A stretch of DNA of 64,000 nt from Saccharospirillum sp. (GCA_022565595.1 JAIUML010000017.1:1-64000), one strand, 5' to 3'. Positions 18,118-27,772 are shown, numbered from the stretch's first letter. Numbers and translations are program-made. The notes: generated by a model not told the origin, from the letters alone.

Positions 18118-20241
18118 TCAGGTGTTTGGTCGACCCAACAGCACAACGGAGTGGGCCTGCAGCGAGTAGTGCCTGCGCACCGATTCTGGCGTGTCTTCGG
18201 TCATCCCGTCGTTCCGGCTGGTATCGAATAGCCGATTCCAGCCAGTGATGGGGTTTGCAGGCAGAGTAAAATCCACAGCCTCGGTACTGGCGTTGATCAG
18301 AATGAGGTAGTAGTCATCACACTGGTGCAGATTGATGGCCGGGTCGTCGATGTCCGTCGATAACAGTACGCCGACACAGCGGCTGTCCGGGTCCTGCCAT
18401 TCCTTGATCTCCATGGCGTAGCCTGACGGGCTGTACCAATGCACCTTGTCTGACGATGTCGGCCGGTCTATCAGCTGTTCGGCCGAGAAGATCAGATCGT
18501 GGAAGAGGCTGCAACTCTGGCGAATGCGAATGCATTGCTGCACGAAGCGATACAGACTTTTATCCTGATTTTCCCAATCAAGCCAACTGATGGCGTTATC
18601 CTGGCAGTAGGCGTTGTTGTTGCCTCGCTGGGTACGGCCTACTTCATCGCCCCCGAGCAAGTGTATGGCCCCCTGCGACAACAACAGGGTGGCAAAGAAG
18701 TTGCGCTTCATCTGCCGACGAAAAGCCGACACCTTGTCATCGTCACTGGGTCCTTCCACGCCCCAGTTGGAACTGATGTTGTGACCGTGACCGTCCAGGT
18801 TGCGTTCCTGGTTGGCCTCGTTGTGACGCTCGTTGTAGGACACCAGATCATGCAAGGTGAAGCCGTCATGGTAGGTGACGTAGTTTACGCTTGTGGAAAA
18901 AGAGCGTGACCCCTTCTTGAGCAAATCACGAGAGCCCATCAGGCGGGTGGCAAACTCGGGCAGGTGGCCAGCATCGCCGCGCCAGAAATGGCGAGCACAA
19001 TCCCGATAACGATCGTTGCATTCATACCATTGCTCGGGAAAATGACCCAGCTGGTAGCCTTGACGGCCGATGTCCCAGGGCTCGGCGATCAGTTTGCAGT
19101 GTCGAATAACGGGATCCTGGGCGACCGCTTTGAAAAAAGACGACTCGGCGGAAAAATCCCATTCTTCGCGCCCAAGGGAGGCTGCCAGGTCAAAGCGAAA
19201 ACCGTCGACCTGGTATTCGCTTAACCAGTGGCGCAGGCTGTCCATGACCAGCGTCAGGGGGTACTGATTGTAGGTGTTAACCGAGTTGCCACAGCCGGTA
19301 TTGTCGATAAAGCGCAGAAAGTTGTCCGGATGGGTGCGGTAGAACTCGGCGGCATGTAGCCCCTTGTGATTCAGAGTCGGGCCGAGCAACTCGCTTTCGG
19401 CGGTGTGGTTGTAAACCACGTCCAGTATGACCTCTATACCAGCCCGGTGCAGCTCGCGTATTGCTGTCTTGAGTTCGGTGATGGCGTCTTCGATCGCGTA
19501 GCGCGGTTCCGGTGCAAAAAAGCAGGCCGGGTTGTAGCCCCAATAGTTGACCAGCCCCAGTTTGGCGAGACGAGGCTCGGTCATGAAGGCCAGGCAAGGC
19601 ATCAATTGGACGGCGGTAATGCCGAGATCCTTGAGGTACTGAATGCTGGCTTCATGTGCCAGCCCCAGATAGGTCCCGCGCAACTTCTCCGGTACGGCCG
19701 GGTTCAGCATACTGAACCCCTTGACGTGCAGTTCGTAGAGCACCGTCTGCGGCCAGGGTGTTGCTGGGCGGGTGGTCTCCTGCCAGTCGAACGGTTGATT
19801 GAGTGGCGTCAGCGCCTTGGCCACATGCAAGGCGTTATCCGTTGGGCTGGCACTGAGGTGTTGGTGGTCGGCCAGGTCATGGGCATAGTGACTGTGGTGA
19901 GGCAGGATCGGGCCAGACAAGGCCCTAGCGTAAGGGTCCAACAGTACCTTATTGGGGTTGAACAGCAATCCCTCTTCGGGGATGAAATCTCCATCAACTC
20001 GAAAGCCATAACGCACCCCACCCTCCAGACCGGGCATAAAGCCGTGCCAGACATCGCCCGTGCGGGCGGGTAGTGCCTGGCGTTGAGTTTCCTTATCCTG
20101 GTCATCGAACAGGCACAGTGACACCTGGGTGGCACGCGGGCTGTAGACCGCGAAGTTCATGCCAGCGTCGTGAGCGGTGGCACCCATAGGGTAGGGTTTG
20201 CCCGGCTCCAGGTCAGAGTCGGGGTTGATACGGGTGATCAT
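18118..20241 (-). CDS. glgX: Glycogen debranching enzyme GlgX
   Basis: 707 residues, a GH13 hydrolase that removes short (limit dextrin) branches from glycogen. An N-terminal CBM48-like domain is followed by the (beta/alpha)8 barrel. Catalytic residues are visible: nucleophile Asp near 348 in GFRFDLAASLG, acid Glu near 386 in LIAEPWDIG, and Asp near 452 in TYHDGFTLHDLVSYN. It lies downstream of glgB on the same strand, 62 bases apart, so the two are probably cotranscribed. No glgA, glgC or glgP is in the window. Confidence 0.93.
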   Translation of the reverse strand: MITRINPDSDLEPGKPYPMGATAHDAGMNFAVYSPRATQVSLCLFDDQDKETQRQALPARTGDVWHGFMPGLEGGVRYGFRVDGDFIPEEGLLFNPNKVLLDPYARALSGPILPHHSHYAHDLADHQHLSASPTDNALHVAKALTPLNQPFDWQETTRPATPWPQTVLYELHVKGFSMLNPAVPEKLRGTYLGLAHEASIQYLKDLGITAVQLMPCLAFMTEPRLAKLGLVNYWGYNPACFFAPEPRYAIEDAITELKTAIRELHRAGIEVILDVVYNHTAESELLGPTLNHKGLHAAEFYRTHPDNFLRFIDNTGCGNSVNTYNQYPLTLVMDSLRHWLSEYQVDGFRFDLAASLGREEWDFSAESSFFKAVAQDPVIRHCKLIAEPWDIGRQGYQLGHFPEQWYECNDRYRDCARHFWRGDAGHLPEFATRLMGSRDLLKKGSRSFSTSVNYVTYHDGFTLHDLVSYNERHNEANQERNLDGHGHNISSNWGVEGPSDDDKVSAFRRQMKRNFFATLLLSQGAIHLLGGDEVGRTQRGNNNAYCQDNAISWLDWENQDKSLYRFVQQCIRIRQSCSLFHDLIFSAEQLIDRPTSSDKVHWYSPSGYAMEIKEWQDPDSRCVGVLLSTDIDDPAINLHQCDDYYLILINASTEAVDFTLPANPITGWNRLFDTSRNDGMTEDTPESVRRHYSLQAHSVVLLGRPNT

Positions 20242-20265
20242 GTAACGACCTCAAGTCAAAGAGTT

Positions 20266-20283
20266 CAGGCCGAGAACGGCCTG
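20266..20283 (-). promoter_or_regulatory. Hairpin between glgB and glgX
   Basis: CAGGCCG (20266-20272) and CGGCCTG (20277-20283) with a four-base loop, in the 62-base gap. There is no T-run, so it probably tunes mRNA stability or relative expression of the two glycogen genes. On the minus strand a TATAAT-like sequence lies just upstream of it, but no -35 partner was found. Confidence 0.4.
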
Positions 20284-20303
20284 ATTAATGACCCTATTAT
20301 ACC

Positions 20304-22478
20304 CTACCTGGGTTGCAAAAAGATCGCTGCCAGGGGTGGCAATGTCACTTCCAGACTGTGCGGCAAGCCGTCACAGGGCTCTTCCTGGCTGTTATGGCCA
20401 TGGCCAATGTCGTAATTGCTGCCGCCATAGAAGGTTGAATCAGTATTGAGCAGAATGTCGTAGTAGCCGGCTTCGGGCACACCCAGTCGGTAGTGTGATT
20501 GGGGGGTGGGTGTCAGGTTGACAATGGCGACCACCGGTTTTCCACTGCCCTGGCTGAACCGCACCAGGCTATAAACGCTGCGTTCTGCATCGTCGTGATT
20601 GATCCAGCGGAAGCCTTCAGGCTCACAATCCAGCTCATGCATGGCGGGCTGTTCACGGTACAACCGGTTCAGGTCTCTGAACAGGGACTGCACCCCCTTG
20701 TGGCGTGGGTACTCCAACAGGTACCAGTCGAGTTGGCTGCGGTGATTCCACTCCAGACCCTGAGCCAGCTCATTGCCCATAAAGTTCAATTTCTTGCCGG
20801 GGTGGGCATACATGAAGGCGTAGTAGGCGCGCAGGTTGGCTGCTTGCTGCCATTCATCGCCAGGCATACGGTCCAGAATGGAACCTTTGCCGTGCACGAC
20901 TTCGTCGTGAGACAGCGGCAACACGAAGTTTTCATTGAACCCATAGACCATGGAAAAGGTCAGCTCGCCATGGTGGTGACGGCGATATACAGGGTCGCGT
21001 TTCATGTATTCGAGCGAGTCGTGCATCCAACCCATATTCCACTTGAAGCCGAAACCAAGCCCGTTGGCGAACACAGGTCTGGTAACGCCATCAAAGGCAG
21101 TGGACTCCTCGGCGATGGTCATGGCGTTGGGGAAACGCCCATAAACGGTTTCATTGAAACGGCGAACAAAGGCAATGGCTTCGTAGTTATGGTTGCCACC
21201 GTCGACGTTTGGTGTCCATTCGCCTTCTTCGCGCGAGTAATCGAGGTATAGCATGGAGGCCACCGCGTCGACACGAATGCCATCGACGTGGAAGTGCTCA
21301 AGCCAGATCATCGCCGAAGAAATCAGAAAATCGCATACGGTGTATCGGCCAAAATCGTAGATGAAGGAGTTCCAGTCCGGGTGCCAGCCGCGTTGGGGGT
21401 CTTCGTACTCGTACAGCGGTGTGCCGTCGAAACGCGCCAGGCCGTGAGTGTCGGATGGGAAGTGAGCCGGAACCCAATCGACAATGACGCCGATCCCGTT
21501 CTGGTGGCATTGATCAACAAGGTACTTGAAGTCGTCCGGCGAGCCAAAGCGACTGGTCGGGGCGAACAGGCCAATTGGCTGATAACCCCAACTGCCATCG
21601 AAAGGGTACTCTGAGACAGGCATGAATTCGACATGGGTGAAGTTCATGTCGATCAGGTACGGAATCAGTTCATCGGCCAGCTGTCTGAAGGTCAACGGCT
21701 GCCCATCGCGCATGCGCCAGGAGCCGGCATGCACCTCGTAAATGCACATCGGCTGGCGGCGAGGATCCTTCAGCGGGCGTTGTTGCCAGGCCGTGTCCTG
21801 CCATTGATAAGTGCTGTGATCGACGACCACGGAATGAAAATCCGGATACTGGGTGCACTGAAAACCGTAGGGGTCTGCCTTGTGCGGCAGCATGTGTTCG
21901 CGTGCGTCTTTCAATTCAAACTTGTAGCGATCGCCCGCTTTGAGGTCGGGTACAAAGAGCCGCCAGATGCCGTCTTCGCTACTGCTCATCGGGTGGCGTC
22001 GGCCATCCCACTGGTTAAAATCACCAATCACGCTGACTGAGCGTGCATTGGGCGCATAGACGGCAAAACGCACGCCCTCTATGGGCCCGGAATTCGTCTC
22101 GGCCTGGCACAGCTGTGCGCCCATGGTTTTATAGAGGGTGGCGGAATCGCAAGGGAAGTCGGTATAGGTGCGTTCAGCAAACTGGTAAGTATCCAGGCAA
22201 CTCCAGCTCGAGCCGTCCGATTGTTCTACATTCATACGGTAAACCGGGCAGGCTTTGCGGCGAGTGTTCAGTACAAAGAGGCCATGGGGGTGAGCCTGTT
22301 TCATCTCACCCAGGGGCTTGCCGGTTTTCAGGTCAACCAGGGTGATATTGCGGGCTCCCGGCATGAATACCCGAATGGTCCAGCCCGCTTTGGTCTTTTG
22401 AGGGCCCAGGTTTTCGAAAGGGCGCGCTTCGAGAGCGAGATTGAGGCGATCGGCGAGTTCCTGAACAGCATTTTCCAT
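20304..22478 (-). CDS. glgB: 1,4-alpha-glucan (glycogen) branching enzyme
   Basis: 724 residues, close to E. coli GlgB (728). It makes alpha-1,6 branches during glycogen synthesis. It shows a double N-terminal domain (residues about 20-220, including an E-set/CBM48 module), then the GH13 barrel with nucleophile Asp near 404 (GIRVDAVASMLYLDY), Glu near 457 (IAEESTAFDG) and Asp near 524 (PLSHDEVVHGK). Start ATG follows AAGGTG. Followed by glgX. Branching and debranching genes together suggest glycogen remodelling. Confidence 0.95.
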   Translation of the reverse strand: MENAVQELADRLNLALEARPFENLGPQKTKAGWTIRVFMPGARNITLVDLKTGKPLGEMKQAHPHGLFVLNTRRKACPVYRMNVEQSDGSSWSCLDTYQFAERTYTDFPCDSATLYKTMGAQLCQAETNSGPIEGVRFAVYAPNARSVSVIGDFNQWDGRRHPMSSSEDGIWRLFVPDLKAGDRYKFELKDAREHMLPHKADPYGFQCTQYPDFHSVVVDHSTYQWQDTAWQQRPLKDPRRQPMCIYEVHAGSWRMRDGQPLTFRQLADELIPYLIDMNFTHVEFMPVSEYPFDGSWGYQPIGLFAPTSRFGSPDDFKYLVDQCHQNGIGVIVDWVPAHFPSDTHGLARFDGTPLYEYEDPQRGWHPDWNSFIYDFGRYTVCDFLISSAMIWLEHFHVDGIRVDAVASMLYLDYSREEGEWTPNVDGGNHNYEAIAFVRRFNETVYGRFPNAMTIAEESTAFDGVTRPVFANGLGFGFKWNMGWMHDSLEYMKRDPVYRRHHHGELTFSMVYGFNENFVLPLSHDEVVHGKGSILDRMPGDEWQQAANLRAYYAFMYAHPGKKLNFMGNELAQGLEWNHRSQLDWYLLEYPRHKGVQSLFRDLNRLYREQPAMHELDCEPEGFRWINHDDAERSVYSLVRFSQGSGKPVVAIVNLTPTPQSHYRLGVPEAGYYDILLNTDSTFYGGSNYDIGHGHNSQEEPCDGLPHSLEVTLPPLAAIFLQPR

Positions 22479-22618
22479 AAGCTTAAAGCACCTTTATTGT
22501 TGTCAATCTGAACAAACCGCAACGCACGTAGGCATGAAACAGCGGTCGTACTGCTCAGTGTAGACAAAATAGGGGGTGAATGCTCAGCTTAACGTCTTAA
22601 CCCGACATGATATGAGGG

Positions 22619-22659
22619 AATCCACACTGTGGATTGGGCAGGCCTGCTCAACATACAAT
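22619..22659 (+). promoter_or_regulatory. Palindromic operator and promoter of pxpABC
   Basis: AATCCACA (22619-22626), one base, TGTGGATT (22628-22635) is a perfect 17-base palindrome. TACAAT (22654-22659) downstream is a good -10; the matching -35 region (about 22630-22635) would lie within the palindrome. This is the arrangement expected when a dimeric repressor blocks RNA polymerase. No regulator gene adjoins the operon. Confidence 0.5.
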
Positions 22660-22691
22660 GGCAGTCCTTAATCTGTTTGGGTGAGGTAGTC

Positions 22692-23426
22692 ATGAAATTG
22701 AATTGCGATCTTGGGGAGAGCTTCGGCGCCTGGACAATGGGCATGGATCAAGCCGTTATGCCGCTAATCGACATGGCTAATGTGGCCTGTGGCTTTCATG
22801 CATCCGACCCCTTAACGATGTTTGATACTGTCCGGCTTGCCAAACAATACAATGTTGAAATAGGGGCTCACCCGGCTTATCCCGACCTGGTGGGATTTGG
22901 TCGCCGCTCCATGAAGTGCACCAAAGAAGAGCTCGAATCGCTGATCTGGTATCAGATTGGCGCTCTGGAGGGCGTCTGCCGGGCGAACGGCACTCAGGTG
23001 ACGTACGTTAAACCCCACGGCGCCTTGAACAACGATATGATGAACGACCTGGGTCTGTTGAGCACCGTCATGCAGGCCACCAAAGCCTACGGTGGTTTGA
23101 AACTGATGATTCCAATCTCCCGGTCTTACCCAGAGCACTTGAAGATGGCTGAACAACTGGGTTTGTCACTGGTACTGGAGGCGTTCGCCGATCGTGCTTA
23201 TACCGATGAGGGCTTGCTGGTGCCGCGATCAGAACCAGAGAGTGTTTATCATCAGTCGGCGGAGATAGTGGGCCAGGCACTTTCTTTTGCTCGGGACGGT
23301 GGTGTTTATTCCAGAACCGGCAAATGGCTGGACCTGCCCGCAGCCAGCCTTTGCATTCATGGTGACAATGACAGCTCGCTGCAAGCGGCTCGAGAGATCA
23401 AGGACGCCCTGAGTAGTCTGAAATGA
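22692..23426 (+). CDS. pxpA: 5-oxoprolinase subunit A (LamB/YcsF family)
   Basis: 244 residues from ATG 22692, which gives the conserved start MKLNCDLGESFGAWTMGMD; a longer in-frame reading from 22629 lacks support. PxpA with PxpB and PxpC cleaves 5-oxoproline (pyroglutamate) to glutamate with ATP hydrolysis. The family segments NVACGFHASDP, IGAHPAYPDLVGFGRRSM and YVKPHGALNNDM are intact. Its stop overlaps the pxpB start (ATGA, 23423-23426). Confidence 0.93.
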   Translation: MKLNCDLGESFGAWTMGMDQAVMPLIDMANVACGFHASDPLTMFDTVRLAKQYNVEIGAHPAYPDLVGFGRRSMKCTKEELESLIWYQIGALEGVCRANGTQVTYVKPHGALNNDMMNDLGLLSTVMQATKAYGGLKLMIPISRSYPEHLKMAEQLGLSLVLEAFADRAYTDEGLLVPRSEPESVYHQSAEIVGQALSFARDGGVYSRTGKWLDLPAASLCIHGDNDSSLQAAREIKDALSSLK

Positions 23427-24115
23427 AACTCGATGTTGTTTCCGAGAATGCCATTCTGGTGGAATTGGGAGACGCGATTTGCGAGTCACTCATCCCCAGA
23501 ATGGTCGCAGTCGAGCATGCTATTGAACAGGCGCTCGGTGAGGTGTTGGTGGACCTTATTCCTTCCTACACAACACTCCTTTGCGTGTACGACCTGAACA
23601 AGGTCGATTACCAGTGGATGCTCAAAGCACTGACCAAAGTCCTTGACCAGATAGAATCACAGCCGGCCTTGTCGGCTGAAGGCAAGCGAGTAGAGATTCC
23701 GGTCTGGTATGACCCGGAAGTGGGTTATGACCTGGAGCGACTCGCAGACCAGAAAAACCTCAGTATCGAGGTGTTGATCAACAAGCACAGCGGCAAGGAT
23801 TACCAGGTGTTCGCTCTTGGTTTTAGTCCGGGCTTTGCCTTTCTTGGCCGTGTCGATGAAAGCATTGCAGCACCTCGCCATAGCTCACCTCGATCCGCAG
23901 TCGCCCCTGGCAGTGTGGGCATTGCCGATTTTCAAACGGCTATTTATCCCATAGAGTCTCCCGGCGGTTGGAACATAGTCGGGCGCAGCCCACAACGAAT
24001 GTTTGACCCGGATCGAGGCGATCATCAGGCGGCGTTGTTGCAGGTAGGAGACCGTGTTCGGTTCAAGCCGATCGAACGATCAACCTTCGTCGAGTTGGGA
24101 GGTCACCTTGAGTAA
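23423..24115 (+). CDS. pxpB: 5-oxoprolinase subunit B (KipI family)
   Basis: 230 residues of the KipI/allophanate hydrolase subunit 1 family. Motifs FALGFSPGFAFLGRVDE, then RHSSPRSAVAPGSVGIADFQ and YPIESPGGWNIVGRSP (about residues 133-191) are typical. Its sequence overlaps pxpA by 4 bases and pxpC by 8 bases, so the three subunits are translationally coupled. Confidence 0.92.
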   Translation: MKLDVVSENAILVELGDAICESLIPRMVAVEHAIEQALGEVLVDLIPSYTTLLCVYDLNKVDYQWMLKALTKVLDQIESQPALSAEGKRVEIPVWYDPEVGYDLERLADQKNLSIEVLINKHSGKDYQVFALGFSPGFAFLGRVDESIAAPRHSSPRSAVAPGSVGIADFQTAIYPIESPGGWNIVGRSPQRMFDPDRGDHQAALLQVGDRVRFKPIERSTFVELGGHLE

Positions 24116-25058
24116 CTTGCAAGTGATTAAGCCCGGTTGGCAATCGACCATTCAGGATGGTGGTCGGCGTGGCTATTTTCGCGATGGCCTGTCCGAAGGT
24201 GGAGCCATGGACGAGCATGCTTACCACTGGGCAAACACCTTGCTGGAAAATGATCTGGACAGTGCCTGTATTGAGATACTGATGGGGCAGTTTGAAGCCG
24301 TTTTCGATGCAGACACAACAATTGCCATTACCGGCGCTGACCTGGATGCGCGTATCAATGGCAGGGAGGTTAAGCATTGGAGTACTCACCCGGTAAAAGC
24401 CGGTGACCGTATTGCGTTCAAACAACCACGGAACGGTCTCAGAGCCTACCTGGCGGTGGCAGGAGGGTGGCAAACTCCGGTCCGGTTCGGTAGTCGGTCG
24501 GTGGTCATGCGTGAACGATTGGGCGGACTGGATGGCGGCCCCTTGAGAGCCGAGGATCGCCTCTCCTATCTGCCCAACCTGAATGCGCCCCGGCGCTGTG
24601 TTGCACCCAATTACATTCCAGACTATCAGGCAGAGCTGACACTCAAGGTCGTTCCAGGCTATCAGTATCGGGATTTCTCTAATGCTTCTCGGCTGCGTTT
24701 TACAACCAGCGAATACCGCGTTAGTAATCGTATAGACCGTATGGGTTATAAACTTGAAGGGCCGGCTGTCTCAACTGAACAAAGCGGCGTTATATCGGAA
24801 GGAATAGCGCTGGGTGCCATTCAGATACCTCAGGATGGTAATCCAATCGTGCTGATGCGCGATCGACAAACGATTGGCGGCTACCCGAAAATTGGCTGTG
24901 TCACATCGCTGGACTGCAGCCGCCTGAGTCAGCGCGGCCCGGGTGCAGTAGTCAGCTTTGAGTTTTCTGACATCGCTACCGTTCAGGCTGATCGGCAAAT
25001 ATTCGACCGGTTTTTCCGTGCCAGCTCCAGGTCGCCGTCAGGCCAGCCACTGAACTGA
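24108..25058 (+). CDS. pxpC: 5-oxoprolinase subunit C (KipA family)
   Basis: 316 residues of the allophanate hydrolase subunit 2/KipA family, beginning near LQVIKPGWQSTIQDGGRRGY. The TTG at 24108 is the best start: GGGAGG (24097-24102) is five bases upstream and the family N-terminus follows at once. A start at 24054 would lie deep inside pxpB. Conserved segments include GGAMDEHAYHWAN and MGYKLEGP. Completes the ATP-dependent 5-oxoprolinase. Confidence 0.9.
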   Translation: MSNLQVIKPGWQSTIQDGGRRGYFRDGLSEGGAMDEHAYHWANTLLENDLDSACIEILMGQFEAVFDADTTIAITGADLDARINGREVKHWSTHPVKAGDRIAFKQPRNGLRAYLAVAGGWQTPVRFGSRSVVMRERLGGLDGGPLRAEDRLSYLPNLNAPRRCVAPNYIPDYQAELTLKVVPGYQYRDFSNASRLRFTTSEYRVSNRIDRMGYKLEGPAVSTEQSGVISEGIALGAIQIPQDGNPIVLMRDRQTIGGYPKIGCVTSLDCSRLSQRGPGAVVSFEFSDIATVQADRQIFDRFFRASSRSPSGQPLN

Positions 25059-25080
25059 CCCTGAATTGGATCAGGGCCAG
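25055..25080. terminator. Hairpin between convergent pxpC and htpX
   Basis: CTGACCCTGA (25055-25064) and TCAGGGCCAG (25071-25080) pair with one mismatch around a six-base loop, beginning inside the pxpC stop region. No T-run on either side. It may act as a weak bidirectional terminator between the converging genes. Confidence 0.4.
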
Positions 25081-25110
25081 TTGCCGACAAACGAAACCTT
25101 GTCAATAGAA

Positions 25111-25974
25111 TTACAAGCGACGCAGAGCGTCGATGCGATCGTCCAGGCTGGGGTGGGAGGCGAAGAGTTCTTTGCGCTTACCATTAATGCCGAAGGCGAC
25201 CAATTGGCCGTCGAGCTCTGGCTCGGCGCTGCCCTTGAGGCGTTGCAGGGCTGCGATCATCTTGGGTGCGCCGACCAGGCTGGCAGAGCCGGCGTCCGCG
25301 CGGAATTCGCGTTTGCGCGAGAACCACATGGCGATGATGTTGGCGATGATACCGAACACCATCTCCATAACCAGAACCGTTGCAAAGTAGCCGATAAAAC
25401 CCAGACCCTGACCACTGGAGCTGCCACGAGAGACGGCCGAATTGACAATCTGAGCAACAACGCGGGCCAGGAAGATAACGAAGGTGTTCAACACCCCCTG
25501 AACCAGCGCCATGGTGACCATGTCGCCGTTGGCGATGTGGGCAACCTCATGGGCCAACACGGCTTCCGCTTCGTCTGCTGTCATGTTGCGTAACAGGCCC
25601 TGAGAGACGGCGACCAATGAATTGCTTTTATTGGCGCCGGTGGCAAAGGCGTTGATGTCCGGCGCCGGGTAGATGGCGACTTCGGGCATGGGAATGTTGG
25701 CACCCTTGGCGAGGCGGGCAACGGTCTCGACCAACCAGCGTTCTTCCTGAGTTCTGGGTTGCTCAATGACCTGGGCGCCAGTGGCGCGCTTGGCCATGCC
25801 TTTGGACATCCATAACGAAATAAAACTGCCACCCATACCGAAGACAAAGGCGATGACCAGGTAGCCTGCTGTATTGCCTAACTGAATGCCAAAAGCTGGC
25901 AGAATCACGTTCAGAAACAAACCCAGAACAATGACAATGGCAAAGTTGGTACCCAGAAACAGTAACATGCGCAT
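25111..25974 (-). CDS. htpX: Membrane zinc metalloprotease HtpX
   Basis: 287 residues, M48 family. Two N-terminal membrane segments (about 4-25 and 35-55), the zinc motif HEVAH at 142-146, two further hydrophobic segments (about 155-205) and the third ligand region [10 protein letters not shown] near 220. HtpX degrades misfolded inner-membrane proteins alongside FtsH. In E. coli it is a heat-shock and Cpx-regulated gene; a sigma32-like promoter sits upstream here (26014-26042). Confidence 0.94.
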   Translation of the reverse strand: MRMLLFLGTNFAIVIVLGLFLNVILPAFGIQLGNTAGYLVIAFVFGMGGSFISLWMSKGMAKRATGAQVIEQPRTQEERWLVETVARLAKGANIPMPEVAIYPAPDINAFATGANKSNSLVAVSQGLLRNMTADEAEAVLAHEVAHIANGDMVTMALVQGVLNTFVIFLARVVAQIVNSAVSRGSSSGQGLGFIGYFATVLVMEMVFGIIANIIAMWFSRKREFRADAGSASLVGAPKMIAALQRLKGSAEPELDGQLVAFGINGKRKELFASHPSLDDRIDALRRL

Positions 25975-26013
25975 AGAATGTTGACCCTCAAGTTGAAACA
26001 GTATTTGGCGCTT

Positions 26014-26042
26014 ATTATGGGGGCTGCCTCGTCAGAGGCAAG
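26014..26042 (-). promoter_or_regulatory. Candidate heat-shock (sigma32) promoter of htpX
   Basis: Read on the minus strand, CTTGCCT (26042-26036), about 13 bases, then CCCCATAA within 26023-26014. The sigma32 consensus is CTTGAAA, 13-14 bases, CCCCATNT; the -10 matches well and the -35 in its first four bases. The start would fall about 30 bases before the htpX ATG. A palindrome TGCCTC/GAGGCA (26025-26040) occupies the spacer. Confidence 0.45.
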
Positions 26043-26086
26043 AAAAGCCCTTGTCAGAAATCAGCAAATCCCTCAAGGCTGGCCCG

Positions 26087-27007
26087 TCAGCCGAACCAAC
26101 TCATGCCCAAAGACAACCACAGCGGCATGACTGCGAAAGCGAGTAGTGATTGAGCGCTGATGATGTTCGCCATCATGGGTGCATTGCCACCGAGTTGGCG
26201 AGCCAGAATATAGGCCGAAGAGGCTGTGGGTAAGCAGGCGAGCAACAGCAAAACCTGGCGGCTCATGGCATCGAGACCGAACAGAGCGGACAACACTAGC
26301 ATCGCGCCAGGCAATGCCAGAAACTTGAGCAGGCTGCTGTTCAGTATGGCGAGCCAATCCTGTTTAACGGTGCCCAGGCTGAGTGCAACACCGACGGCCA
26401 GCAACCCAAGTGGCAAAGCCGTGGCACCGAGGCGGGCCAACACTTCGGCCGTCCAGCCCGGCAGGCCAATAGCGGTCAGGTTGAGGGTAATGCCGGCCAG
26501 GCAACCAATGATCAGTGGGTTGGTGACCAGACCTTTTATCAGGCCGGGCAGGCTTAGTCGTTGCTCCTCATTGGCCAGGGCGAAGGTGAGGATGCACAGA
26601 ACATTGACCAGCGGAATCATGATACCAACAGCGATGGCGGCCACAACCAGGCCGGCATCGCCAAAGAGTGCACTGGCAGCGGCCAGGCCAATATAGGTAT
26701 TGAAGCGGATGCCACCCTGAAACACCGAGGTAAAGTCGGCGCTGTTGAGGGCAAGTGTCTTTTTTAATAACCAGATCAAGGCACTGACCAGACAAAGGCT
26801 GCCACCGATGACCAGAAAAAAGGGCAGGAAATTGGCTTCGCTAAAATCTGCCAGAGCCAGGCGGTGAATCAACAGTGCCGGAAAAGCCAGATAATAGGTC
26901 AGACGTTCAATGCCGGGCCAGAAGGCCGCGCCTGGAAAATCGAGACGTCGTAAGATGACGCCGATCAATATAAGTAAAAATACTGGGCCCAATGCATTAG
27001 CAATCAT
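26087..27007 (-). CDS. AEC (auxin efflux carrier) family transporter
   Basis: 306 residues, almost entirely hydrophobic, with about ten membrane segments in two halves. The pattern FPALLIHRLA near residue 46, GGIRFNTYIGL near 99 and the central loop before NPLIIGCLAG near 169 are typical of bacterial AEC permeases, which export or import small organic acids or amino acid derivatives. The substrate cannot be told from sequence. On the same strand as htpX but with a 112-base gap; divergent from the gene at 27179. Confidence 0.85.
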   Translation of the reverse strand: MIANALGPVFLLILIGVILRRLDFPGAAFWPGIERLTYYLAFPALLIHRLALADFSEANFLPFFLVIGGSLCLVSALIWLLKKTLALNSADFTSVFQGGIRFNTYIGLAAASALFGDAGLVVAAIAVGIMIPLVNVLCILTFALANEEQRLSLPGLIKGLVTNPLIIGCLAGITLNLTAIGLPGWTAEVLARLGATALPLGLLAVGVALSLGTVKQDWLAILNSSLLKFLALPGAMLVLSALFGLDAMSRQVLLLLACLPTASSAYILARQLGGNAPMMANIISAQSLLAFAVMPLWLSLGMSWFG

Positions 27008-27178
27008 ACAGTGTTCTAGCTCTTGTGGCGTCTGGCTGACAGTGTACCACTGCTGTAAATCCGCTGCTTCTGGACGATTGCTTTTTAACTGGGATAAATC
27101 TATTTTTGAATCTGAATCAACCGTAAGTCAAAAACTTCCGGGTAAAACGAGCCATTCCCGCAGATAAGAGGTCGCAGG

Positions 27179-27772
27179 ATGTCGTTAGTCATTTTCGATG
27201 GTCACCACCTGGTAGCCCAGGGAGAGGTCAGTGCTGCTCTGGAACTGGCCTATCAATATTTAAAGAAAACACCCGATGCAAAGTTGCACGTTTTAAATGC
27301 CGTATCTGCCCGGGCAATTCAACTGGATTTCGATCAGTCTATGGACAAGTTGAAGCAAGAGGTTGCATTGCAAAATGGCGACCCACCCGAGCCGGCCAGG
27401 CGAGGCCGAGGCCGACCCAAGCTGGGTGTGGTCTCACGAGAGGTCTCCTTGTTACCGCGCCATTGGGAATGGCTGGAAGCTCAATCTGGCGGGGTATCAG
27501 GTGCCTTGCGTCGGCTAATCGAACAGGCTCGCAAAACACCAGAAAACCAGATTCAAGAAGCTCGCCAGACGGTCGAAAAAGCCATGCAAACTATGGCAAC
27601 GGATCTGCCCAATTACGACGAAGCTTTGGTCCAATTCAATCGCTACCAGTATCTGCCCATGTTCGAGTTAATGGCCACCTGGCCCGATGACGTGCAGCGG
27701 TTTTGCCGTGAACTGGTCAACCGGGTGCGAGAACTCGAAATGGAATTGAAACCGCGACGCCGGCAGAATTGA
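27179..27772 (+). CDS. DUF2239 family protein
   Basis: 197 residues matching from memory the DUF2239 pattern GRGRPKLGVVSREVSLLPRH followed by WEWLEAQSGGVSGALRRLIE (about residues 75-120), which reads like a DNA-binding or ribbon-helix-helix-like core, though no function is established. The N-terminal part (FDGHHLVAQGEVSAALELA) is also typical. Soluble, positively charged in the middle. Divergent from the AEC gene. Start supported by the AAGAGGTCGCAGG ribosome binding site. Confidence 0.8.
   Translation: MSLVIFDGHHLVAQGEVSAALELAYQYLKKTPDAKLHVLNAVSARAIQLDFDQSMDKLKQEVALQNGDPPEPARRGRGRPKLGVVSREVSLLPRHWEWLEAQSGGVSGALRRLIEQARKTPENQIQEARQTVEKAMQTMATDLPNYDEALVQFNRYQYLPMFELMATWPDDVQRFCRELVNRVRELEMELKPRRRQN

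Noticed and set aside
20284-20310. Internal glgX promoter from a minus-strand TATAAT
   Set aside because: No -35 element was found 16-18 bases upstream on that strand.
20499-21251. 250-residue open frame antisense to glgB
   Set aside because: Opposite the GH13 barrel with all catalytic motifs; valine-rich shadow sequence.
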